A stretch of 64,000 nt of DNA from Takakia lepidozioides (taxonomy: Eukaryota > Streptophyta > Takakiopsida > Takakiales > Takakiaceae). The notes beneath the pieces were generated by a model that was given only the letters and a program-made list of their open reading frames with translations, did not search any database and was not told the origin of the DNA. Shown here one piece after another: positions 11,540 to 21,051 of the stretch (position 1 is its first letter; each line of letters opens with the position of its first letter). The translations under genes were made by a program, and so were the position numbers. The stretch covers positions 49,180,042 through 49,244,041 of the forward strand of contig CM060734.1 of the NCBI GenBank assembly GCA_030704615.1, written 5' to 3'.

Positions 11540-12181
11540 CTACAAAATGCTCCTTTTGATCTCTCTGAGTGTATCAGGCGAATAGTCTGAAGGGGTATAT
11601 TTTGGGGATCCGGTGATACTTTCAGGAGACGCAGGGGAGTATCCTGGAGATCCGGAGACGTCCAGGAGTTCCAAGACTCCCTGTCTCGTTGCAGTGTCCA
11701 AGGAGAAGTTTGGAGGGTAATATCTTGCAGATCCTATTGTGGATTCAGGAGATGCTGGCAAGTAACCCGGAGATGCGGGATATCCAAAAACGGTCACTCG
11801 TATCGCCGCCAATGTGTCCGGGGAATAGTCTGGAGGGGTGTATGTTGGATAATCTTGGGAGTAGGCAGGAGATCCGTTGACATCATTGTTTACATGAATG
11901 CTTTCTCTTATTTCCGCCAGGGTATACTTGGAGATGTCTTCAGGTGTATTGTTGGGAGATTCGGATGCGTTCCGCGAGGATTATACAGTCACATTTTTGT
12001 CAATCCCAGACACTTTGTTCGGCTCGGTAGACCCCCAATCTGGTTCCGAAACACCATGTTTTTGATCTGGATGGTCCGCTTCCATCACGTCTACCGAACA
12101 CCGTCTCTTGCTCCAATTTAAGCTGACGGTCTTGTACTCATCATCAGACACCGGTTCCCCACCCTCACTCCTCTTTCTCAT
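11540..12181 (-). pseudogene. Tyr-Ser-Pro repeat ORF resembling a Pol II tail
   Basis: The frame opens with ATG at 12181 (MRKRSEGGEPVSDDEY) and is interrupted by a single TAA at 11981. It then continues in the same frame to a TAG at 11540, about 213 codons in all. The second half is built of degenerate repeats of the form SPxYSxxSPxS...YTPPDYSPDTLxxI. Examples are PTYTPPDYSPDTLAAI, ASPGYLPASPES, GSPGYSPASPES and PKYTPSDYSPDTLREIK. The spacing of Tyr, Ser and Pro resembles the YSPTSPS heptads of the RNA polymerase II largest subunit, though the repeats are longer. It could be the 5' exons of the ParB-like gene just downstream on the same strand; possible donors (GTAGTT, GTATAT) follow 11545. 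Function unknown. Confidence 0.45.
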
Positions 12182-12233
12182 ACTGACATAAAAACTTATC
12201 AGAGTGTGTAACTGGCTGACCCAAAGAAATGTC

Positions 12234-12259
12234 GAACCTCCACCGGGTAGTGGAGGTTC
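12234..12259. repeat. Local palindrome, copy 3
   Basis: A 26-base palindrome (GAACCTCCAC...GTGGAGGTTC, variant centre CGGGTA) about 50 bases upstream of the Tyr-Ser-Pro ORF start. Confidence 0.85.
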
Positions 12260-12435
12260 CCAATTATCGTATCCAAGTCTCGTTGGAAAATATGTGCCAC
12301 ACTTACAATGTTACACATATGATTCCATCACTCGTTCCCACATCGTCTCACACTGATTTTCATTTCTCCCGGAATTATCCGATTTCGTCCTAACGTTAAA
12401 AAATGTCTTTCAGCTTCCCCATACAGAATTCTCGT

Positions 12436-12461
12436 GAACCTCCACTGGGCAGTGGAGGTTC
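12436..12461. repeat. Local palindrome, copy 4 (perfect)
   Basis: The most regular copy: 26 bases, arms GAACCTCCACTG and CAGTGGAGGTTC with only GG between. It lies about 180 bases upstream of copy 3. Confidence 0.9.
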
Positions 12462-14295
12462 CAGTTTTTGGTTCCTCATGTGCATGACATTGGTCTACGA
12501 ATAGTCTACTCTGGCCTGCACGAAGCCTACTCTTAGCCTATGTCTAGTGTAGAATACAAGTAGACTAGGCTATCGTGGTTTTTCAGAATTGCCGAATTCG
12601 ACAAAATTGGATATGAAATGAAAATTGCCATTCAGAATTGAATTCGAATGGGAAGAAATGCATAAATTATTGACAAGAACAAACTAATGCTGGATTTGGG
12701 GATCAAGAAAACGCTTGAAAAATAAACAACCGGACATTTCCGAAACCACTGTAGTAAAAAAACCACCACATTGAACAAAACAAGCAATACAACCAGCACG
12801 GTAATCTCCCGCCATCCTAAACCATTATCCTAATCGACCAGAACAAGCACACACAAAACCACCCTACAAACCATCGGTGAATTGAACAACAACAGTGAAG
12901 CAATGAAGCAGGAGTGCACTGAAGCACAGAATGGAGTAGGAGTGAAATGAATTGACAGAGAATGAAGCAGGAATGAAACAAACAACGAAGCAGACAATGA
13001 AACAGAAACCTAATATGCACCGAAGCACGGACTGAAGTACAGATGAGAATGCACTGAAGACAGTGCAGTGCAACATAAAATGAAGGGTGAAAGCATGCTA
13101 ATGTGTACCACTGACACTCCTGAAAAAGGACTAAATTTTGACTGCTGGCGCGTTACACCGCGGCGCGTGGACATGACATGTTGCAATGAAAACGTGATAA
13201 AATTTACAGATGATAGTGGGCACCTCGACCCCATCCATTGGATGCTTGTACACCTCCACTTTTGCTCGTACACCGCTAATTTTGAGTTTACGATACTAAC
13301 TCGACTTCCGTTTGCCACCATTTGCTTTCCGCTCATCGCTTCCAAGCCGGGTTTGGTGTGTTTGATGCCTACTTCAGTGCTGCAGATGCTCGTATAATTT
13401 TTAGGAGTTTATTTGATATATTTTTAATTTTAAAACAATTTGCAATGAATGATACACAATTTGTAAGAACTCATTTTGGCCTCAAATTCAAAATTGGAGG
13501 ACCTTGTAGCCATTTCAAGGACATGGCCTTCTTCCTATGTTATGGGTGTGAAAATGAGTCTTAAAGGACTACAACATTTTGGGACATTTGAACCTTGTGC
13601 TATTCAAGACTCCTTTAGGACCCCTTAAACTTGTCAAATCACAAAACAATTTATATGGGCATGACAAAAACTTCAAGGGCTTTCCAACGATATAATGTGT
13701 GTATGGTTTCATACTGAACTCAATATCCTAAATTTGGATCGATTGCACCATATGTGCTGGAAAGCAGTTTATGACATCCTTTTTGGGTCCTATTAGTGTG
13801 CTTTGACCCTGAAGCAGAATCCAAACAAATTGAATCGAGAACAGGCCACATGAATCGAGAGCAGGCCATACAAATTGAGAACATGCCAACACATGACTTG
13901 AGAACAGACCAACACAAAACATGAAACATAAGACGAAAAAAAAGAGTTTTCAATGTTGTACCTGCTTGTGCCGGCCATTTTGGTGCCCCTGCAACCACAG
14001 TCCTTCGCTTGATACTCTCTTCCGCACCTCCGCCTGCCGGTAATTGCACTGTGCTCTCGCCTCTATACTCGTCGATCTCCACTCGCCACTATCCTGTCTC
14101 TCCTCCCCGTTCTTCTAAAAACACCTATTTCACTCTTTCACCTTTCACCCTCTGCTCTCTCTGCACTCTGCCAAATCTGCTCTCTTTTTCTCCACGCTCC
14201 AGTGTACAGTCTCTTTCTCTCCGCGCTCCAAAACTCTTTCCTTTCACGCTCTCATCTCTCAACAATCAAGCTCTCACTCGCGCAGCGCTTACGCG

Positions 14296-14302
14296 TATAA
14301 AA
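14296..14302 (+). promoter_or_regulatory. TATA-like box
   Basis: TATAAAA after a 250-base pyrimidine-rich block. Orientation suits a rightward transcript, but no coding start is recognised nearby. Confidence 0.25.
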
Positions 14303-15553
14303 TAGGAAGCCCAAGCCGGGCTCAAAGAGCGCACCCCTTATAAGCGACCTTCAAGAATGATCTGAACTATCGCCTCCGTTCGAAATCGAACGGTCGCGCG
14401 GCCCAAATGGATGTTGTGCCACATCCACGCAAACTAACATTAATACTGTCCATTCACACATATGAAATTAGTTCAATTTTTGTTCCAAATTGAATGACGA
14501 ATGCACACACGTTTGAACAGACGAATGAAATAAGAACGAAATGACTGTAATGACGCCATTGGTCAGACTCTGCAACCCTCACGCTTACAAAAATCTTAAA
14601 ATAGATTCGAAGCCACCAAACCTTAACCCACGCCCCAAACGCCCATGTGACCACCCACGTGACACGCCTAGGCAGTCGTTTCGAACTCAATCTGCCAGAG
14701 GACACATCGCTGTACCTACGGATTCCTCACACTCTATAATCATTGTTTCATTATGAGCCGTCCACAATCACTTTCGGCTGTTAGCCGCCAGGCGTAAATA
14801 TTCCTTGACAACACCCACAAGTGCCATGTGACATACGGCTTTAAGGATAGTAGATGGCCCCTCAGGCATTCCTCGATTTAAGGTCCAGAGCCACCATAGG
14901 GACTGCCCATTTATCGAGGGATACCCGACACGAGGGGTCCATCCCTACATTAAACATGTGTAAGCAAGCAAGGCATGGCAGAACATTCCGTACACCTGTA
15001 ATGCACCGCCCTCGCTGTCCAATGAAATGCACTGGCATATAATGCCCCGCCCTGCCCAAGTGTTTTATTCACTGTAACAACACAATAAATATAAACAGAA
15101 CAATCTCAAAGTGCTTTATGGTTCACCTCCGGATTCCTCCCAGCTAATTATAATGATCGATTGTTAATGTGCAGTCCAAAATTAGTTGTGGCGATTAGCC
15201 GCCTGACTTCATTTCTCCAGGCCACTTGTCAGAATCGACATCATTCACGCTTATTCCAGAGTCTGCTATCAAAGCCGCACGATAAGGATGCCAGACATGT
15301 AGTCCTACTAACGTACAAGTACGATAGAATTCAGTCTGATCGCGGCCGTTATCGTTTGTTCCATAGTTAATGTGACTATGGCTGCTGTCAATAAATGGAA
15401 AATTGTGCACACTTTCAATGAAGCCGTGATTTCGCGAGTTGAAATAAGCCGTTCGATTCCGCCTTAATCCACGGTGGCCACAATCGATCCGGGAGAGAAA
15501 GCATACCACACTGCCATTGGAGCGATTCAAAGATGAAAGTTACATGTCACCTC

Positions 15554-15560
15554 TATATAA
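15554..15560 (+). promoter_or_regulatory. TATA-like box, candidate promoter of DUF7869-type gene
   Basis: CTCTATATAACG is followed by a pyrimidine-rich leader with a tandem CACCTCTCTGGACA motif (about 15627-15660). It lies about 700 bases before the first coding sequence of the plus-strand element gene. Confidence 0.3.
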
Positions 15561-15853
15561 CGTCCGACTCCACACGGCACCAACTTCCCACTGTGAACTT
15601 CTCACTTGCTTCTTTTCTCTCACGCACCTCTCTGGACATCCTGCACCTCTCTGGACAACGTGTACCTCTTTGCCTGTCCTGCACCACTCTGCCCATAGGG
15701 TACTTCTGAAGCAGCCTCTGGGTCTCTCCCTGCTTCCTTAGTCTCAGGTGTCAATTGCACATTTCTCACGCAGGATAGTATGATACTCATTTTTTTTTGT
15801 ACTCACCATGTGCACCAGCTAAACTTGCTTTTGTTTGTCTAAAGTTACTCCCA

Positions 15854-15870
15854 AACCTCCACTGGGCAGT
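15854..15870. repeat. Local palindrome, copy 5 (left arm only)
   Basis: AACCTCCACTGGGCAGT is intact, but the right arm is replaced by CGCCAC, so only a half-site remains. It lies upstream of the DUF7869-type gene. Confidence 0.75.
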
Positions 15871-15976
15871 CGCCACATTAATATTCATCCATCCATAGAA
15901 TCAATTTTTCATCTACAGATGGCTTCTTCATTATCCATTGTTCATCCATGTGGTTGATTTTATCAACGGATATCAT

Positions 15977-16004
15977 CCAACCTCCGCTGTCTAATGGAGG
16001 TTGG
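15977..16004. repeat. Local palindrome, copy 6
   Basis: 28 bases, CCAACCTCCGCTG...AATGGAGGTTGG, with compensating outer bases (CC/GG instead of G/C). It lies 100-250 bases upstream of the first recognisable coding sequence of the DUF7869-type gene. Confidence 0.8.
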
Positions 16005-16235
16005 CATTTGTGACTTCATGTGACAGTTCAGATAGATGTAGTCTATACTCCGCCCTCATACTCCAATTTAATTCCAATTGTTTTTCATCAGTCCCAGTGT
16101 ACATCCAAACATTGACTTTACTTTCTCAAACCATATTTTTTTTTCTCTTCGAAAAAGTTATACTTAAAGTTTCTCCTTTCGGGCACGACGTTCTTTCCTT
16201 CAGTTAATCTTCCGTCGTGTAATAGGATTTTACTG

Positions 16236-16259
16236 AACCCCCACTGCCCAGTGGAGGTT
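16236..16259. repeat. Local palindrome, copy 7
   Basis: AACCCCCACTGCCCAGTGGAGGTT, one arm mismatch. It ends 9 bases before the ATG (16269) at which I start the DUF7869-type gene. Confidence 0.85.
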
Positions 16260-16268
16260 ACTAATTTC

Positions 16269-19200
16269 ATGGGGTTCCAAGTAGGCCAAAGGGTGTTTTT
16301 GTCGCTTCCTGGATCTCCTTCAGTTGTTGCCTCAGGAGATTGCCTGAATGTTTTTGGGGAAGGAACTTGCCACGGACACCACTTGTGTTCGTCCACCATT
16401 TTAGTTCCCCTGATCTTTTGTGATGACGCATTCGGCTCATGTCCTCTGCCTTATCGGCACATAGATGCTGACACATTGATGGAGGCGATTGGGACTCCAG
16501 TTGTGTGGGACGTGTCTTGTGTTCGCACGCATGAAACTGTGGATTCAACATCCCAGATAAACCCAGGATGTCATTCCATCACAGAAGATAGTGATTATGA
16601 AGGACAAAGCACTGAAAGCAATGAAATTCCGTCAAATGGTGAGACTGAAGGGGATCTGCCTGTAGGTCTGGGGAGAGATTGTAGGAGAAACTTGCAGTGT
16701 CTTCTTCTTGGGGAGGACGGAAACGCCCTGTTCGAAGGCCGAATTCAGGCATGCATTCCTAACGAGATCATTCTGAATGACAAACTCGGAGAGGACGATG
16801 TTGGGGTTCTGGTCACCAGAACAATCTATGGAGAATCCGGTTCACTGATGTCGATTGTGAAATGGCCGTTAACAAAAACAAGACTTCTTGAAAATGGCCG
16901 AATACTCTCCGTTGATATCGAAAATTTTCTACGATCATGCAGTGACATGGAGAATGACGACCATGGTACAGGTGTAAAGAAAGCATCATACAGGCATTTT
17001 ACTAGGAAGAAGAAACCATCCAATATGGAGGACTCCAAAAAGTGCAAAAAAAATCTTACTTTGGATGAAGTGAGGTCAGTGAGCAGCAAACCTTGCTGCA
17101 AGCTTCAGTGCTGCCAGTATTTTGATTGGAGAAAAACCTTGGCAATTCGTACTGCATTTTGGGGTTCGTCATTCGATGAGAGGAGAGAACTTGGATTGAA
17201 TGTTTCAAAACGACTTCACATTATGGATGGGTCATCGCACAGGTCGTATGTTACGATAGAAGGTGTTGATGTTTGTGAGAAAGCATGGTGGATAATACAC
17301 GGAATTGGAAGGTCAATGTACAAGAGTACAAAAAGCTCAGTAAAGAGGGCTGTTTGTCATTTTTCCACGGAAATCATGGCGTCAAGCGGCCTCGACCAGG
17401 GACACTCCAGGCAGAGGGGAACATCATGTCCATTATCAATGCCAATACTGACCTTATGCCTCACAAAACACGTTGCATTGGAGAGGGACGTCGGGATACT
17501 TTGAGAATTTTGCCACCCGAAATGAACTGGAAGAGAATTCGAGAGGAGTCCAACGAGGTGACTTTTATTCGTTGTCCCCTTTTCCTTTTTCAAAATACAG
17601 TGGCTGATTTTATTCTTTTTGATGCCATCATGCTTTCTTGTTCTTCCACTTTGTAGAACCTCCACTGCCTAGTGGACGTTGACATTATTGGGGAGTTGGG
17701 GTGCAGACGAACAGACTGCTCGGTTTGAAAGGAGTCTCGCAGCCAGCTATAAGCCGTATACGGAATCGAATATTTCCTAACGTGGAGGTTCGGAAAACAG
17801 GAAGCACCTTTGCTAAGTGCACAAAATGCGATATGTTGAAGAACTTGATCAAGAAGTCAATTAAAAGGAGTTCCGAACAAGTCGCACATAAGCGGACGCT
17901 TGATTTGCACTTGAGGCATCAAGAGTCATGCAGAAGGCTGTACCATAGCTGGAGGAATTAGTCCGTTATGATTCCGGAGGTCACTTGCCTGTCTCATTGA
18001 TAGGAATGGTTACGCACGGACACGGTGATGGAGCTTACGTTCAATTTTCCCTTGAGTTTTGGAAAGACAATTCAAACTTCACAATTGGGTCGCTGGCTCG
18101 GTGCCTGCACCAACTGGAAAAGCCCACATGCCGGGAATCCAGGAACATTTTCGACACCGAAGTTCAAAATGATTTTTTTGAAACGCTCATGAGAGGTAAA
18201 ACGAGATGTTTGGAGGCTCTGAAACCCTGCAGGCCGCACGATAAACGTGGTGCTCGACCACTTCCTAGACGATTTTATTTGCAGATGGACAACTCCTCCA
18301 AGGACAATAAAAACATGCTTGGTTTTCTCATGGTCGGGCACACCCATGAGGATATTGACGGATTCTTTAGCTATCTCTCGAAGAAGCTAAATGAACGCAA
18401 CACCTACATTCTTCCGGATTTGATGAGGTCATTCATGATCTCCCAAGATATGCAATTCATTCCTCAAATCATTCAGGAGGTTCCCGACTTCAAGAAGTTT
18501 GTTAAGGGTTGTATTCATGATGGAAATGAGGCTTTGGTCGGGATCTCAGAGATGCACGTCTTTCGGTTTTTTAAGGATGCGGATGGCTGGCCCATTATGA
18601 AGTACAAAAAGTTAGCTACTGATTCGGAGTGGCTTCCTACAAACTCCAACGTTAAGATGTGGAAGTCCAACCCTGATGGGACTCCAAATCTCCCTGAATG
18701 AGACCCAGATGCCGTTCCAAGAAGACCGATATGGGGAGTCGGGGACGACTCCTCAGAAAACAGTCATTCATAAAAAATGGTATTAAGAAATACAGAGATT
18801 TTTGGACCAAAAAAATGTTGCTTGACGATCATTACCGGGGTGTGATAGAACAATATGACCAATACTGGGGAAATATTCTCGCCGAACTTGATAAGCCAAT
18901 GCAGGACATTCCGGATCGTATTCAGCTTCTTGAGGGATTTTGGCCGAAAACAAATTGGTCCTCAAACCATCGGAGGGATGGCATACAGCCACAGATACTG
19001 GAAGATATGGAAGATGAGGATGAAGTTCCAGAACCTTACTGTGGCCCTATGTGCGAGCGTCCAAGGATACCCTTGAATCCGTTCAAGGATATTGAGAAAG
19101 GTTTTTTTGTGCTCGTTTGCCCTCATGACCCAACGACGTGCCCGGTCTGGATGGAAATGGCAATTTCAGATGTCATCCGAGAAAGGGAAGATCATACTTT

Positions 19201-19458
19201 TAAGAAAGTGAAGGTGGAGTGGTGGAGACCGAAGAAATGAGGTAACCCTCAGACTTTGAGAGGTACAGGGACTGTTGGTCAAAAGTTTGGGAGTACAACC
19301 CGTCAGATCTTGCTCAATGGATCCACGTGAACAATGTCGTGTGGACAATGCCGCCACGAAAAAATACGACAAGAAATAGCACCAAGAGAATTACAGCGGT
19401 GGAAGCAGTGAAGGCGCGCGCGAATTTGGAGGTGGCTAACCTTCAACCAGATACCTGA
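16269..19458 (+). pseudogene. DUF7869-type transposase-like gene, decayed
   Basis: The first block (16269-17330) has a diverged N-terminal region, then a Cys cluster KPCCKLQCCQYFDW and TAFWGSSFDERRELGL, typical of the zinc-binding region before the core. A frameshift near 17325 leads to KEGCLSFFHGNHGVKRP. An intron (17558-17706) follows, then FPNVEVRKTGSTFAKCTKC with a Cys pair and HLRHQESCRRLY. The core resumes at 17965 (LPVSLIGMVTHGHGD, DSNFTIGSL equivalent DNSNFTIGSL) and carries QMDNSSKDNKN and VGHTHEDIDGFFS, the acidic motifs of this RNase-H-like family. Two blocks are missing: the first acidic motif, expected between 17955 and 17975, and about 20 residues between NKN and GFLMVG near 18316. 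Further frameshifts lie near 18700 and 19238. The C-terminus (VEWWRPK, then NPSDLAQWIHV) ends at 19458. Family assignment is from memory of similar plant and animal proteins. Confidence 0.7.
17656..17681. repeat. Local palindrome, copy 8 (intronic)
   Basis: GAACCTCCACTG / TAGTGGACGTTG around CC, two mismatches. It lies inside the predicted 149-bp intron (17558-17706) of the DUF7869-type gene, 25 bases before the acceptor. Confidence 0.85.
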
Positions 19459-19605
19459 AGGTTTCCTTCTTGTGAACCACTTTCCATCCATGGACTAAAT
19501 GTTGAGGTCATTTCCGGTCTTTCGTTTTAAGATAATTTTTTTTTTTTTAACGTTTTTTTCTCTTCGTGTTTGCGTTGGGTGATCCTTCCTGTCTTCTATC
19601 GCACT

Positions 19606-19631
19606 GAACCTCGAGTGGGCAGTGGACGTTC
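19606..19631. repeat. Local palindrome, copy 9
   Basis: GAACCTCGAGTG / CAGTGGACGTTC, diverged arms. It lies about 150 bases after the stop of the DUF7869-type gene, beyond an oligo-T run, so in the likely 3' flank. Confidence 0.75.
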
Positions 19632-19823
19632 ATCTATTTTCTTTTTGCGGTGTTGGACTCTGCACTGCTATACATTCTGTTCATTTACATATATTCGTGA
19701 CATAGGGGTTCTGGCTTACAAAACAGACAGTGCACCCAAAAGAAAAAAAAATGCTGGCACAACCCCTGGATTCTTTCTTTTCCAATCCGGTCTAAATGTT
19801 TTTTTGCAATGTCTCGTTCTAGT

Positions 19824-20820
19824 GAGTGCGAGTCTTCCATATTTGTTTGTCCATTTATACCTTTACCATCACCTCTAAATCCTTACCCTTCGTTTTACCC
19901 TTCCCTTAACCCTTCCATAGGCTTAAGCCGGACACTTAGTATCCTAAACCATTACTCTTACCATACACAAAAACCTTTGTGTATTCCCATACATCCAAAC
20001 CCTAAACCCTTATCCTGGCCTTAATCCTTACCCTAAGCTTAAGCCTGACACTTACTACCTTAAACCATTACTCTTACCATATACCAAAAACCAGGTTAGT
20101 GTACTTAGACCCTACTTACACTCCAAACCAAGTTATTGTACTACCATGTGTGAGTCTTCTATATTTGTTTGTCCCTTTGAACTACCCTAAATCCAAACCC
20201 TAAATTCTTACCCATTCCTTTACCCTGGCCTTAATCCTTACCCTAAGCTTAAGCCTGATACTTACTACCATAAACCATTAGTACTCTTACCATATACCAA
20301 AAACTAGGTTAGTGTACTACCCTACTTACACTCCAAACCGTACTACCATGTGTGAGTCTTCCATATTTGTTTGTCTCTTTCTACTCTAAATCCAAAACCT
20401 AAACCCTTACCCTTCCCTTAATAATCCTTACCCCAAGCTTAAGCGTGACCCTTAGCACCCTAAACCATTACTTTTACCATATACCAAAAACCTTAGTGTA
20501 GTACCCTACTTATAATAAACTCCAAACCTTTTGTACTACCATGTTACCTCTTGTAAAATTTGTATCATTCTCTTAATGTTTTCTTTAATTTTGTTGGATA
20601 ACGTATGATAGAATGATTACATGGATATCAAATTCCCCTTACATTTTTATATTCTACAGAGGTTCAGAGTTGTCCATATTTGTTTTTCTCTTTCTATCCT
20701 AAACCCTTTAAAACCCCAAACCCTTCTCCGAGTCACCACAAACTTGGACCTTATTGCACTTAATATATCTAGTTACACCCCAAACCTTATTTTACTACCC
20801 TAGTAGGTCATATTCCTAAT
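19824..20820. repeat. Tandem repeats with telomere-like CCCTAAA relics
   Basis: Long units of about 190-325 bases repeat at least three times. GTGAGTCTTCCATATTTGTT recurs near 19824, 20151, 20352 and (diverged) 20667, and AAGCTTAAGCCTGACACTTA near 19920, 20036, 20246 and 20437. Within them are many degenerate copies of the plant telomere unit (CCCTAAA / ACCCTTA). It reads as a satellite derived from interstitial telomeric DNA. Confidence 0.65.
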
Positions 20821-21032
20821 GTTTCAATACTTGATATAAGTTGATAGTAATTTTGATTGAATCTTCATGTTGACAAGCACAATATCCATAGACAATGCCA
20901 TTGGAATGATGTTTTGGGTGTGAGAATGGCAGTAAAATATTAAAATAGCTTGGTAGAGTACTAAGAGTCTATCCCATGTTTGATTCGACACATTTGTTTA
21001 TCGTGATTACATAATGTAATATTACATCATTC

Positions 21033-21051
21033 GACTTCCCAGTGGACGTTC
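21033..21051. repeat. Local palindrome, copy 10 (right arm)
   Basis: GACTTCCCAGTGGACGTTC keeps the right arm and a damaged left arm. It is the last copy seen and may mark the right limit of the putative element. Confidence 0.6.

Larger units (their letters stand above)
12462..15853. other. Long spacer between divergent element genes
   Basis: No gene is recognised. It holds degenerate GAAGCA-rich repeats (about 12890-13040). Four tandem units of about 22 bases run 13835-13920, built on AATCGAGAACAGGCCACATG. A pyrimidine-rich block spans 14030-14280. Two related segments of about 80 bases (about 14717-14795 and 15124-15208) share GGATTCCTC...TAGCCGCC. Two TATA-like boxes point rightward. A central promoter region for divergent genes would fit, but nothing proves it. 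Confidence 0.4.

Noticed and set aside
14009-14305. 98-codon Ser/Leu/Pro-rich frame
   Set aside because: Arises from a pyrimidine-rich, leader-like tract; no family match.
10166-21051. CRISPR-like array from the regularly recurring palindrome
   Set aside because: Spacing is irregular (about 200 to 3,400 bases), genes lie between copies, and the setting is a plant nucleus.
10145-21051. Endogenous giant-virus segment with hairpin transcription ends
   Set aside because: Hairpins at gene ends recall mimivirus-type rules, but no viral core gene (capsid, packaging ATPase, polymerase) is seen and two hairpins fall inside introns. A mobile element fits better.
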